From: Caballeronia sp. M1242
GTDB lineage: Bacteria; Pseudomonadota; Gammaproteobacteria; Burkholderiales; Burkholderiaceae
Direction: 5' to 3'
Length of the DNA: 64,000 bases
Assembly (NCBI RefSeq): GCF_017220215.1
Contig: NZ_CP071130.1
Span: forward strand, 1-64,000
Shown: one piece after another, positions 41,955-50,388 of the stretch
How the letters are laid out: each line of letters opens with the position of its first letter
Numbering within the stretch: the first letter of the stretch is position 1
Translations under genes and position numbers: made by a program
Notes under the pieces: model-generated
What the model saw: the letters and a program-made list of their open reading frames with translations, nothing else
The model's database searches: none
Told to the model about the DNA's origin: nothing

Positions 41955-43868
41955 ATGAACCCCGTGTTTGTCATCACCGCCTTGCTGTGGCTCTCGGTGG
42001 CGGGTCTCGCCTTCGCCGTCATGAAGCGCGCGGCCTACTGGCGCGAAGGCCGCGCCACCGCGGCCGGCGCGTACGGATGGGCGAATCTGCTTAGTATCCC
42101 GAAGCGATATTTCGTCGACCTGCACCATGTCGTTGCGCGCGATCCGTACATCGCGAAGACGCACGTCGCGACAGCGGGCGGCGCGATTCTCGCGATGGCG
42201 CTCGTCTTCGTCAACTACGGTCTTGCGATCTATTCGCCGTGGATCGACAAGCTGATCTTCATCGCGGCGCTCGTCATGCTGGGCGGCACGTTCTTCGTGT
42301 GGAAGCGCAGGCACGGCGCGAAGCAAGTGCCGGCGCGTCTGTCGCGCGGACCGTGGGACGCGTTGCCGCTGCTGCTCGGCGCGTTCGCGTGCGGCCTCGC
42401 GTTGTTCACGCTGCTGCCCGCGACGTGGATGTCGGGCGCGCTTGCGATCATCGTCGCGTTGTCGATCGCGGCGGGCGCTTACACGATGACCTTCGGCGCG
42501 GCGCGCGGCGGACCGATGAAGCACGCGATGGCGGGTCTTCTGCATCTCGCGTTTCATCCGCGTCAGGAGCGTTTCAAGGCGGAGCATGAACACGATGTGG
42601 TGCCGCCCACGGCGCTCAAGAAGCCCGTGCTCGATGCGAAGGAATACGGCGTCGGCAAGCCGGTCGAGTTCCGCTGGAACCAGCTCTTGAGTTTCGATGC
42701 ATGCGTGCAGTGCGGCAAGTGCGAAGCGGCGTGCCCCGCGTTCGCATCGGGCCAGCCGTTGAACCCGAAGAAGCTCATACAGGATCTCGTGACCGGCATG
42801 GTCGGCGGCACGGACGCGGCCTATGCCGGCAGCCCCACGCCGGGCATTCCCGTCGGCAAGCATGCGGGCGCGCCGGGCAAGCCGCTGATCTCCAGCATGG
42901 TCGAAGCAGACACGATCTGGTCCTGCACCACGTGCCGCGCGTGCGTGCAGGAGTGCCCGATGCTGATCGAACACGTCGATGCCATCGTCGATATGCGCCG
43001 CAACCAGACGCTCGTCGAAGGCGACGTGCCGGGCAAAGGTCCTATCACGCTCGCCAATCTGCGCGAGACCGGCAGCGCGAATGGCTACGACATCGGCGCG
43101 CGTTACGACTGGTCGGTGGATCTGCAAGTGCAGGTCGCGCAGCCGGGTCGCCCCGTGGACGTGTTGTTGATAGCAGGCGAAGGCGCGTTCGACATGCGCT
43201 ATCAACGCACGCTGCGCGCGTTCGTGAAGGTGCTGAACAAGGCGGGCGTCGATTACGCGGTGCTCGGCGGCGTCGAAACCGATACGGGCGATACCGCTCG
43301 CCGCCTGGGCGACGAAGCCACGTTCCAGCAATGCGCGTCGAAGCTGATGGAGACGTTGTCGCGCTATACATTCCGGCGCATCGTCACAGCGGACCCGCAT
43401 GTGCTGCATAGCCTGCGCAACGAGTATCGCGCGCTCGGCGGCTTCTACGAAGTGCAGCATCACACCGCGTTCATGGCTGAGCTCGTCGCAAGCGGCAAGC
43501 TCACGCCGAAGGCGGCCGCCGTGCTGGCGGACAAGAAGATCACGTATCACGATCCCTGCTATCTCGGCCGCTATAACGGCGAGACCGAAGCGCCGCGCAA
43601 GATGTTGAAGACCATCGGCATACAGGTCGTCGAGATGGAGCGCCACGGCATGCGCGCGCGCTGTTGCGGCGGTGGAGGCGGCGCGCCGCTCACGGATATC
43701 CCCGGCAAGCAGCGCATTCCCGACATTCGCATCGCGGATGCGAAGGCGGTCGGTGCCGATGTGGTCGCAGTGGGCTGTCCGCAATGCACCGCGATGCTCG
43801 AAGGCGTGGTCGGTGCTCGTCCCGAAGTGCTCGACGTGGCGGAGCTGGTCGCCGCAGCACTGGAGTAA
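41955..43868 (+). CDS. dgcB: Dimethylglycine demethylase, membrane iron-sulfur subunit DgcB
   Basis: A 637-residue protein. The first 190 residues contain about five membrane helices (PVFVITALLWLSVAGLAFAV; AILAMALVFVNYGLAIY; LIFIAALVMLGGTFFVW; LPLLLGAFACGLALFTLL; ALAIIVALSIAAGAYTM). Two [4Fe-4S] motifs follow, CVQCGKCEAACP near residue 250 and CTTCRACVQECP near residue 325. The C-terminal half has two CCG-type domains (CYLGRYNG, RCCGGGGGAPL, GCPQCTAML) as in heterodisulfide reductase-like proteins. It passes electrons from DgcA to the quinone pool or to the ETF proteins encoded next. Four bases separate it from the etf-alpha-like gene. Confidence 0.92.
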   Translation: MNPVFVITALLWLSVAGLAFAVMKRAAYWREGRATAAGAYGWANLLSIPKRYFVDLHHVVARDPYIAKTHVATAGGAILAMALVFVNYGLAIYSPWIDKLIFIAALVMLGGTFFVWKRRHGAKQVPARLSRGPWDALPLLLGAFACGLALFTLLPATWMSGALAIIVALSIAAGAYTMTFGAARGGPMKHAMAGLLHLAFHPRQERFKAEHEHDVVPPTALKKPVLDAKEYGVGKPVEFRWNQLLSFDACVQCGKCEAACPAFASGQPLNPKKLIQDLVTGMVGGTDAAYAGSPTPGIPVGKHAGAPGKPLISSMVEADTIWSCTTCRACVQECPMLIEHVDAIVDMRRNQTLVEGDVPGKGPITLANLRETGSANGYDIGARYDWSVDLQVQVAQPGRPVDVLLIAGEGAFDMRYQRTLRAFVKVLNKAGVDYAVLGGVETDTGDTARRLGDEATFQQCASKLMETLSRYTFRRIVTADPHVLHSLRNEYRALGGFYEVQHHTAFMAELVASGKLTPKAAAVLADKKITYHDPCYLGRYNGETEAPRKMLKTIGIQVVEMERHGMRARCCGGGGGAPLTDIPGKQRIPDIRIADAKAVGADVVAVGCPQCTAMLEGVVGARPEVLDVAELVAAALE

Positions 43869-43871
43869 CGC

Positions 43872-45038
43872 ATGAACACGATCAAACGAATCGATCCGCG
43901 CCGGCCGTTCATCGTCACGACAGCGGGACTGCGGCGGATCACGCTGGGCGAAGTCGGTACCGGCGCACTGCAGGATTTCGCCTCGGCGCATGCCGCGCAT
44001 CGCGATACGGCAAAGCCGCGTCGCACGACGAAGCCCGCGCGGCGCAGCGTGCTGGTGGCGGCGCATACGGATCGCGGCGCGTTCGACGACCACGCGCGCC
44101 AGGCGCTTGCCGCTGCCGCGCTGCTCGCGGACGACGAGACGGAGATCGTCCTGATCGCGTTCGGCGCGTTCAACGACGACGCGGCATCGCTCGGCGCGGA
44201 TCGCATCATCGAACTCGATGCGTTCGATAGCCGGCGTTTCGCGCCCGACGAAGAGCTGCGCGCGCTCGCGGCGTGCGCCGCCGCGTTCGCGCCCGCGCAT
44301 CTTTTCATGCCCGACAACGCAACAGGCGATGGCGATCTCGGCCGCCGTTACGCGGCGCTCGCGGGTGCGAGCATCGCGACGCATGTCGTCGAACTGGACG
44401 CCACGCACGCCGCGAGTTATGCGCAAGCGGGCCGCGCATGGGCATCGCGCGCATTGCCGGAGGTCGTGATGCTCGCGCCGAATGCCGTCGATGCGAAGCT
44501 GCCTTTCGTCGGCGCGGGCGAACGCGTGGCGAGCGAGGGCATCGTGCCCGCAGCGACGGCGAGCGGGTATGTCGATCTCGGCATCGAGGAGCTGGACGCC
44601 GCGCAGATCGCGCTGGAAGAGGCGGATTTCATCGTGTCGGCGGGCAATGGCGTCTCTGACGTTGCCGCGTTCGAAGCACTTGCCAGCACGCTCGGCGCTG
44701 CGATAGGCGCGAGCCGCGTCGCGGTGGACGACGGCAAGTTCACGCGCGACAAGCAGATCGGCGCAACGGGCAAGACCGTGCAGGCGAGCGTCTATATCGC
44801 GTTCGGCATCTCGGGCGCGGTGCAGCATCTGCAAGGCATCAAGGATTGCCGTCACGTCATCGCGGTGAATTCCGATGCGAGCGCGCCCATTGCGAAGCGC
44901 GCGAATCTCACGGTCGTCGCGGATACGCAAGAGACGATCAAGGCGCTTACCGATGCGGCTGCGGCCGCGCGGGCATCGCGTGGCAATGGAGCGTCCATCG
45001 TGCTGGACGCGCCGCTCGCGGAAGGAGTGTTCGCATGA
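43872..45038 (+). CDS. Electron transfer flavoprotein alpha-subunit-like protein of the dgc cluster
   Basis: A 388-residue ETF-alpha-type protein. The C-terminal FAD domain is clear: FIVSAGNGVSDVAAFEALASTLGAAIGASRVAVDDGKF, then KTVQASVYIAFGISGAVQHLQGI near residue 300 and VIAVNSDASAPIAKRA. The N-terminal domain has an extra basic segment (residues 35-60, DTAKPRRTTKPARRS) before the nucleotide-binding fold. It probably takes electrons from the DgcAB complex. The start follows dgcB by 3 bp, and the stop overlaps the beta-like gene as ATGA. It corresponds to the ETF gene pair adjoining dgcAB in pseudomonads. Confidence 0.9.
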   Translation: MNTIKRIDPRRPFIVTTAGLRRITLGEVGTGALQDFASAHAAHRDTAKPRRTTKPARRSVLVAAHTDRGAFDDHARQALAAAALLADDETEIVLIAFGAFNDDAASLGADRIIELDAFDSRRFAPDEELRALAACAAAFAPAHLFMPDNATGDGDLGRRYAALAGASIATHVVELDATHAASYAQAGRAWASRALPEVVMLAPNAVDAKLPFVGAGERVASEGIVPAATASGYVDLGIEELDAAQIALEEADFIVSAGNGVSDVAAFEALASTLGAAIGASRVAVDDGKFTRDKQIGATGKTVQASVYIAFGISGAVQHLQGIKDCRHVIAVNSDASAPIAKRANLTVVADTQETIKALTDAAAAARASRGNGASIVLDAPLAEGVFA

Positions 45039-45793
45039 AGATCGCCGTACTCGTTTCCGTGGGACGTCACCCTGTGAGCGGTGTCGCGCGCTATAGCCGC
45101 AACGACGCCGCCGCGCTGACCATCGCGCTCGATATCGCGAGACATCAAGGCGCGCAACTCGACGTGTTGCACGCGGGCGATCCCTCGAATCCCGCGCTTG
45201 CGGAGTATCTCGCGCTCGGCGCGCCGCGCGTCGAAGTGCTCAACACCCAAGGCGATGCGAGCGCCGCGCTCGCACAGCGCATCGCGGGCTATGACCTCGT
45301 GCTGACCGGCACGCGTGCAGAAGGCGCGTTCGATAGCGGCACATTGCCGTACAAGCTGGCGAATGCGTTGAACATCGCGCTCGTCGGGTCGGCGGTGGAT
45401 CTGAGCGTGACCAAGGACGGCGTCGAGGTGCGCCAGTTCATGCCCAAGGGCCTACGCCGGCGCGTGCGCGTGCAACTGCCTGCGCTCATCACCGTGCATC
45501 CGCTCGCCAATGCCGCGCCGCGTTATGCGTATGCGCGCATGCGCGAGGGACAGGTCGTGCCCGTGGCATCGAATGCGCCGGTAGACACCGAGCGCAAGGC
45601 GTGGACGCTCGGCCCTATCGCAGCGAAACCCAAGCGCCTCGCTGCGCCGGAGAAGCGCAGCGGTCACGCGCGCATGCTCTCTGCGACCACGACGGAGAGC
45701 CGTGGTGGCAGCGTCGTAATTGAAGGGAGTTCCGTCGAAAAAGCACAAGTGATTCTCGCGTATTTGCGGGAGCATCAACTGGTCGATTACTGA
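45035..45793 (+). CDS. Electron transfer flavoprotein beta-subunit-like protein of the dgc cluster
   Basis: A 252-residue ETF-beta-type protein (MKIAVLVSVGRHPVSGVARYSRNDAAALTIALDIA; YDLVLTGTRAEGAFDSGTLPYKLANALNIALVG; RRRVRVQLPALITVHP). It pairs with the alpha-like product encoded just upstream, with ATGA overlap and GAAGGAG before the start. The recognition loop differs from housekeeping ETF-beta, as expected for a partner dedicated to dimethylglycine oxidation. It is 62 bp before gbcA. Confidence 0.88.
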   Translation: MKIAVLVSVGRHPVSGVARYSRNDAAALTIALDIARHQGAQLDVLHAGDPSNPALAEYLALGAPRVEVLNTQGDASAALAQRIAGYDLVLTGTRAEGAFDSGTLPYKLANALNIALVGSAVDLSVTKDGVEVRQFMPKGLRRRVRVQLPALITVHPLANAAPRYAYARMREGQVVPVASNAPVDTERKAWTLGPIAAKPKRLAAPEKRSGHARMLSATTTESRGGSVVIEGSSVEKAQVILAYLREHQLVDY

Positions 45794-45855
45794 TTTCGAC
45801 GCGCAGCACACGATAAACGGGCCAAAGCGGGGCCAAAGCGATGCAGGAGCACACG

Positions 45856-47151
45856 ATGAAAGTATCGGCAGACGTTCGCGCAATGATCGAACGCCGCAAG
45901 AAGGGCTACACGCTCGAAGCGCCGTTCTATACGAGCGAGGAGATTCACGCGCTCGATATGGACGCCATCTTCAAGCGGCACTGGATTCAGGTCGCTGTAG
46001 AGCCGGACGTGCCCGAGCCCGGTGACTACACGACAGTCGAGATCGGCGCCGATTCGATCCTGATCGTGCGCGACGACGACATGCAGATTCGCGCGTTCCA
46101 TAACGTGTGCCGTCATCGCGGCGCGCGGCTGTGCAACGAGGAGAAAGGCTCGCTCGGCAATATCGTGTGCCCGTATCACAGCTGGACGTATAGCCTCAAC
46201 GGCGATCTCATGTTCGCGGAGCACATGGGCGATCAGTTCGACCGCTGCAAGCACAGCCTGAAGAAGGTGCATGTCGAGAATCTCGCAGGCTTGATCTTCA
46301 TCTGTCTCGCCGATGAACCGCCCGCCGATTTCGCCGTGATGCGCGCGGCCATGGAGCCGTATCTGCTTCCGCATGGCCTGAAGGATTGCAAGATCGCGGC
46401 GAGCGTCGATATCGTGGAGAAGGGCAACTGGAAGCTCACGATGGAGAACAATCGCGAGTGCTATCACTGCGTCGCGAATCATCCCGAGCTGACCATTTCG
46501 CTCTATGAATACGGCTTCGGCTATCAACGCTCGCCCGCGAACGAAGAAGGCATGGCGGCGTTCGAGCGCACGGTCGTCGAACGCACGAAGCAGTGGGAAG
46601 CGATGAATCTGCCGTCCGCGGAGATCGATCGTCTCTCCGATCTCGTCACGGGCTTTCGCACGCAGCGCCTGCCGCTCGATCGCGACGGCGAATCGCAGAC
46701 GCTCGATGCGAAGGTCGCATCGAAGAAACTGTTGGGCGGCTTCGCGCGCGCGGACCTGGGCGGCTTGTCGTTCTGGACGCAGCCGAACTCGTGGCATCAC
46801 TTCATGAGCGATCACATCGTGACGTTCTGCGTGATTCCGCTGTCCGCGGGCGAAACGCTCGTGCGCACGAAGTGGCTCGTGCACAAGGATGCGCAGGAAG
46901 GCATCGACTACGACGTCGATAACCTCACGGCCGTGTGGCGCGCGACGAACGATCAGGACCGCACGCTCGTCGAGTACTCGCAACTCGGCGCGGTGAGCAG
47001 CGCCTACGAGCCGGGCCCGTATTCGCCATATACCGAAGGGCTCGTCGAGAAGTTCTCCGAGTGGTACATCGGGCGGCTCGGCGACTATGCGAACGCGCCC
47101 GACGAGAAGCTCGCGTCGCATGGCGAGAAAGTCGTTTCCTTCATGCGCTAG
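45856..47151 (+). CDS. gbcA: Glycine betaine demethylase, Rieske oxygenase subunit GbcA
   Basis: A 431-residue Rieske non-heme iron oxygenase. The Rieske cluster ligands are in CRHRGARLC and CPYHSW (residues about 87-112). The mononuclear iron site is in NRECYHCVANHPEL near residue 210, with its Asp toward the C-terminus. With GbcB it removes the first methyl group of glycine betaine as formaldehyde, giving dimethylglycine. AGGAG precedes the ATG at 45856; an ATG five codons earlier is less well placed. It is co-directional with gbcB, 20 bp apart. Confidence 0.94.
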   Translation: MKVSADVRAMIERRKKGYTLEAPFYTSEEIHALDMDAIFKRHWIQVAVEPDVPEPGDYTTVEIGADSILIVRDDDMQIRAFHNVCRHRGARLCNEEKGSLGNIVCPYHSWTYSLNGDLMFAEHMGDQFDRCKHSLKKVHVENLAGLIFICLADEPPADFAVMRAAMEPYLLPHGLKDCKIAASVDIVEKGNWKLTMENNRECYHCVANHPELTISLYEYGFGYQRSPANEEGMAAFERTVVERTKQWEAMNLPSAEIDRLSDLVTGFRTQRLPLDRDGESQTLDAKVASKKLLGGFARADLGGLSFWTQPNSWHHFMSDHIVTFCVIPLSAGETLVRTKWLVHKDAQEGIDYDVDNLTAVWRATNDQDRTLVEYSQLGAVSSAYEPGPYSPYTEGLVEKFSEWYIGRLGDYANAPDEKLASHGEKVVSFMR

Positions 47152-47171
47152 GCGCGTTAAAGAGGCACATC

Positions 47172-48365
47172 ATGATGCGCGATCAGGCGACGTTCGAGCC
47201 GACTCCCAGCCGCGTGACTCAACCGAGGTTCTGGGGCGCGCTGCCCGCGCGCTGGAACAGCGACATCGACGATACGCTCGTCTGCTGTCACGTCCGACAG
47301 GAAACGCACGACGTGAAGAGCTTTTTCTTCCGTGCACCCGATGAACGCTCATTCGTCTTCGAGCCGGGACAGTTCATTACGCTGGAACTCGACATCGACG
47401 GCGAGCCGGTGAACCGCTGCTATACGATCTCGTCCGCGCCCACGCGCCCGCACACCATCTCGATCACGGTGAAGCGGGTGCCGGGCGGCAAGGTGTCGAA
47501 CTGGCTGCATGACAACGTCGTCGCGGGATCGCGCGTGCGCGTGCTCGGACCATCGGGCGAGTTCACCTGTGCGCGGCATCCGGCGCGCAAGTTCCTGTTT
47601 CTCTCGGCGGGGTCGGGCATCACGCCGCTCATGTCGATGAGCCGCGCGCATCACGAACTGGGCGACGACGCCGATATCGTCTTCGTGCATAGCGCGCGCA
47701 CGCCGGACGACATCATCTTCGCGCGCGAGCTGGATCTCATCGCGTCGAATCATGCGAACTTCCGTACGGCGTTCGTGTGCGAGCGCGTGGGCGCCCGCAC
47801 GAATTGGCCTGGAATCACGGGCTTTTTGAGCTTGCCGCTGCTGAAGCTGATTGCGCCGGATTTCCTCGAACGCGAAATCTTCACGTGCGGTCCTGCGCCG
47901 TACATGAAAGCGGTGCGCGATCTGCTCGACGAAGGCGGCTTCGATCGCACGCACTATCACGAGGAGAGCTTCTCGTTCGAGACCATCGCGGATGTCGCCT
48001 CGCAACTGGCGAGCGCGCATGTCGGCGATGCGATCGCTGCGCACGCCGAGACCATCGAAGCACGCGATGATTCGAGCGGCTTCGCGCCCGCGCCCGTCGA
48101 CACCACGTTCAAGGTGAGCTTTGCCAAGAGCCGGCGCGAGATCGAATGCGGCAGCACGCAGCATGTGCTCGACGCCGCGAAGAAAGCGGGCGTGCGCCTG
48201 CCGTCGTCGTGCACGCAGGGCATGTGCGGCACGTGCAAGGTGAAGCTCGTTTCCGGCGAAGTATCGATGAAACATGCGGGCGGCATCCGTCAGCGCGAGA
48301 TCGATCAGGGCATGGTGCTGCTGTGTTGCAGCACGCCGCTCACCGATCTCGTCGTCGATAAATAA
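47172..48365 (+). CDS. gbcB: Glycine betaine demethylase, ferredoxin reductase subunit GbcB
   Basis: A 397-residue reductase with three domains. An FAD domain has VNRCYTISSAPT near residue 77. An NAD domain has FLFLSAGSGITPLMSM near residue 140 and IFTCGPAPYMKAV near residue 235. The C-terminal plant-type [2Fe-2S] domain has LPSSCTQGMCGTCKVKL near residue 345 and a last Cys in VLLCCSTPL. It transfers electrons from NADH to GbcA. AGAGG lies six bases before the ATG at 47172. Intact and of normal length. Confidence 0.94.
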   Translation: MMRDQATFEPTPSRVTQPRFWGALPARWNSDIDDTLVCCHVRQETHDVKSFFFRAPDERSFVFEPGQFITLELDIDGEPVNRCYTISSAPTRPHTISITVKRVPGGKVSNWLHDNVVAGSRVRVLGPSGEFTCARHPARKFLFLSAGSGITPLMSMSRAHHELGDDADIVFVHSARTPDDIIFARELDLIASNHANFRTAFVCERVGARTNWPGITGFLSLPLLKLIAPDFLEREIFTCGPAPYMKAVRDLLDEGGFDRTHYHEESFSFETIADVASQLASAHVGDAIAAHAETIEARDDSSGFAPAPVDTTFKVSFAKSRREIECGSTQHVLDAAKKAGVRLPSSCTQGMCGTCKVKLVSGEVSMKHAGGIRQREIDQGMVLLCCSTPLTDLVVDK

Positions 48366-48465
48366 CGCGTCGCTTCTGGACAACTGCGTGTCGTAAAAGT
48401 GCGTTACGTGGAAATTCTGGCTGGCGATTCTGCATACACGGCGTGGGGCCGCAAAGGGGAAAGCA

Positions 48466-49320
48466 ATGAAAGCGATGAGAAGACTGTTCGTGCTGGGCGC
48501 GATGAGCGCGGCCCTTGCCGCGAGCATGGGTGCGGGCGCCGATGAGAAACCGACGATCAAGATCGGCTACGTCGAAGGATGGGACGATAGCGTGGCGACG
48601 TCGAACGTGGCGGCGCGCATCATCGAAAAGCGGCTCGGCTATCAGGTGCAACTGGTGCCGGTCGCCGCGGGCGTGATGTGGCAAGGCGTGGCGCGCGGCG
48701 ACCTCGACGCGACGCTGTCCGCATGGCTGCCGGTCACGCACGGCGCGTACTGGAACAACTTCAAGTCGAAGGTCGTGAATCTCGGACCCAACTTCAATGA
48801 CGCGAAGATCGGCCTGATCGTGCCGGAAAACGCGGACGTCTCGAGCCTGTCCGATCTCGAAGCGAAGAAGGCGGAGTTCGATTCGCGCATCGTCGGCATC
48901 GACGCGGGCGCGGGCGTCATGCAAAAGACGAGCGAAGCGATCAAAGCATATAACCTCGACTACCGGCTCATGCCGAGTTCCGGCAGCGCGATGACGGCCG
49001 AGCTTGCGCGTTCCGAAGCCGCCAACAAGCCGATCATCGTGACCGGGTGGAAGCCGCACTGGATGTTCGCGAAGTACAAGCTCAAGTTCCTCGAAGATCC
49101 GAAGAAGGTCTTCGGCGAGGCCGAGCATGTCGATAACGTCGTCAATCCCGAGCTGGAAAAGAAGGCGCCGCCTGTCGTCGCGTTCCTCAAGAAGTTCCAA
49201 TGGAAGCCGGGCGAAATCGACAGCGTGATGCTCGCGACGCAGAACGGCGAGAAGCCGGCCGCCGCCGCGGACGCATGGATCAGCGCGCACGGCGATCGCG
49301 TGGATAGCTGGGTGAAGTAA
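48466..49320 (+). CDS. Periplasmic glycine betaine-type substrate-binding protein (orphan)
   Basis: A 284-residue OpuAC-family binding protein. An N-terminal signal peptide (MKAMRRLFVLGAMSAALAAS, cleavage probably near GAGA) leads into IKIGYVEGWDDSVATSNVAARIIEKRLGY and GVMWQGVARGDLDATLSAWLPVTHGAYW, with Trp residues expected to cage a quaternary ammonium. GWKPHWMFAKYKLKFLEDPKKVFG is the diagnostic second-lobe motif. It has no adjacent permease and probably delivers betaine or a related amine to the ATPase/permease pair at 17440-19513, as CbcX, CaiX and BetX do in pseudomonads. A TGTCGTAAAAG motif lies 67 bp upstream. It ends at a bidirectional terminator. Confidence 0.9.
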   Translation: MKAMRRLFVLGAMSAALAASMGAGADEKPTIKIGYVEGWDDSVATSNVAARIIEKRLGYQVQLVPVAAGVMWQGVARGDLDATLSAWLPVTHGAYWNNFKSKVVNLGPNFNDAKIGLIVPENADVSSLSDLEAKKAEFDSRIVGIDAGAGVMQKTSEAIKAYNLDYRLMPSSGSAMTAELARSEAANKPIIVTGWKPHWMFAKYKLKFLEDPKKVFGEAEHVDNVVNPELEKKAPPVVAFLKKFQWKPGEIDSVMLATQNGEKPAAAADAWISAHGDRVDSWVK

Positions 49321-49338
49321 GCGGTAGGCATGGCCCAA

Positions 49339-49368
49339 CAAAAGCGCCGCTCTTGAGCGGCGCTTTTG
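49339..49368. terminator. Bidirectional hairpin terminator between the binding-protein gene and purU
   Basis: CAAAAGCGCCGCTC (49339-49352) pairs perfectly with GAGCGGCGCTTTTG (49355-49368) around TT. The A/T ends suit termination from both sides of the converging genes. Confidence 0.9.
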
Positions 49369-49395
49369 CATTCCAGGCGCGTTTTACCCAGGCCG

Positions 49396-50271
49396 CTAGC
49401 GCAGCACGACGGTCCGCTCGCCGTTGATGAACACGCGCCGCTCGACGAACGCCTTCACGGCGCGCGCGAGCGTGATGCATTCCACATCGCGTCCGGTCGC
49501 GAGCAGACGCTCCGGGCTGTACGCGTGATCGACGCGCTCCACTTCTTGCTCGATGATCGGGCCTTCGTCGAGATCGTCGGTGACGAAATGCGCGGTCGCG
49601 CCGATGAGTTTCACGCCGCGCGCATGCGCTTGATGGTACGGCTTCGCGCCCTTGAAGCCCGGCAGAAACGAGTGATGAATATTGATTGCGCGGCCCGCGA
49701 GCTTGCGGCTGGTGTCGGCCGAGAGAATCTGCATGTAGCGCGCGAGAATCAGCAGTTCGGCGCCCGATGTGTCGAAGAGATCGAGCACGCGTGCTTCCTG
49801 CTGCGGCTTGGTGTCGGCCGTGATCGGCAGATGATGAAACGGCAGGCCGTGCTGCGCAGCGAGCGGCGCGAGATCCGTGTGATTCGATGCGATGCCCACG
49901 ATATCCATCTTGAGCTCGCCCATGCGCCAGCGGAACAGCAGGTCCGCGAGGCAGTGTTCGAGCTTCGACACCATGATGAGCACTTTCGGCCGCACGGCGA
50001 GATCGTGCATGGCCCACGTCATCGAAAAGCGCGTGGCGATGGGCGCGAATTCGCGTTGGAGCATCGCGAGGTCCAGCATGTCGTCGCGGCGCGCGGCATG
50101 AAAGACGCAGCGCACGAAAAAGCGTTCGCTCAGGTCGTCGTCGAAGACGCTGAGTTCGTCGATATAGCCGTGATGGTGCTCCAGAAAGCCGACGATCGCG
50201 GCTACCTGACCCGCCGCGCTTGGGCACGCGACGGTGAGCACCAGTTGATTGAGGCGAGGTTGCGCTGACAT
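49396..50271 (-). CDS. purU: Formyltetrahydrofolate deformylase
   Basis: A 291-residue PurU. An N-terminal ACT domain covers residues 8-85 (LVLTVACPSAAGQVAAIVGFL), followed by a formyltransferase-like catalytic domain (VLIMVSKLEHCLADLLFRW; ILARYMQIL; INIHHSFLPGFKGAKPYHQA; GATAHFVTDDLDEGPIIEQ), with the catalytic His and Asp in place. It hydrolyses 10-formyl-THF to formate and THF, regenerating free THF when demethylation floods the one-carbon pool. purU genes commonly accompany sarcosine and betaine catabolic genes. Transcribed leftward against the binding-protein gene. Confidence 0.94.
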   Translation of the reverse strand: MSAQPRLNQLVLTVACPSAAGQVAAIVGFLEHHHGYIDELSVFDDDLSERFFVRCVFHAARRDDMLDLAMLQREFAPIATRFSMTWAMHDLAVRPKVLIMVSKLEHCLADLLFRWRMGELKMDIVGIASNHTDLAPLAAQHGLPFHHLPITADTKPQQEARVLDLFDTSGAELLILARYMQILSADTSRKLAGRAINIHHSFLPGFKGAKPYHQAHARGVKLIGATAHFVTDDLDEGPIIEQEVERVDHAYSPERLLATGRDVECITLARAVKAFVERRVFINGERTVVLR

Positions 50272-50388
50272 GCGTGCTCCACGTTCGAGAGAAGGCGTCG
50301 CCCGGAATGGGGCGAGCGTCTCGCTAGTAGAGCAAAAGGGACGGCGCGCGCGATAGAAGCGTTACGCCGTCGCGCTGGTATGAAAGCG

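Noticed and set aside
39402..44930. A 1,842-codon open frame on the minus strand opposite the 4VR-like, dgcA, dgcB and etf-alpha genes
   Set aside because: It lies exactly opposite strongly supported genes, has Arg/His/Ala-rich composition and no recognisable domain. Such antisense frames arise from high third-position GC.
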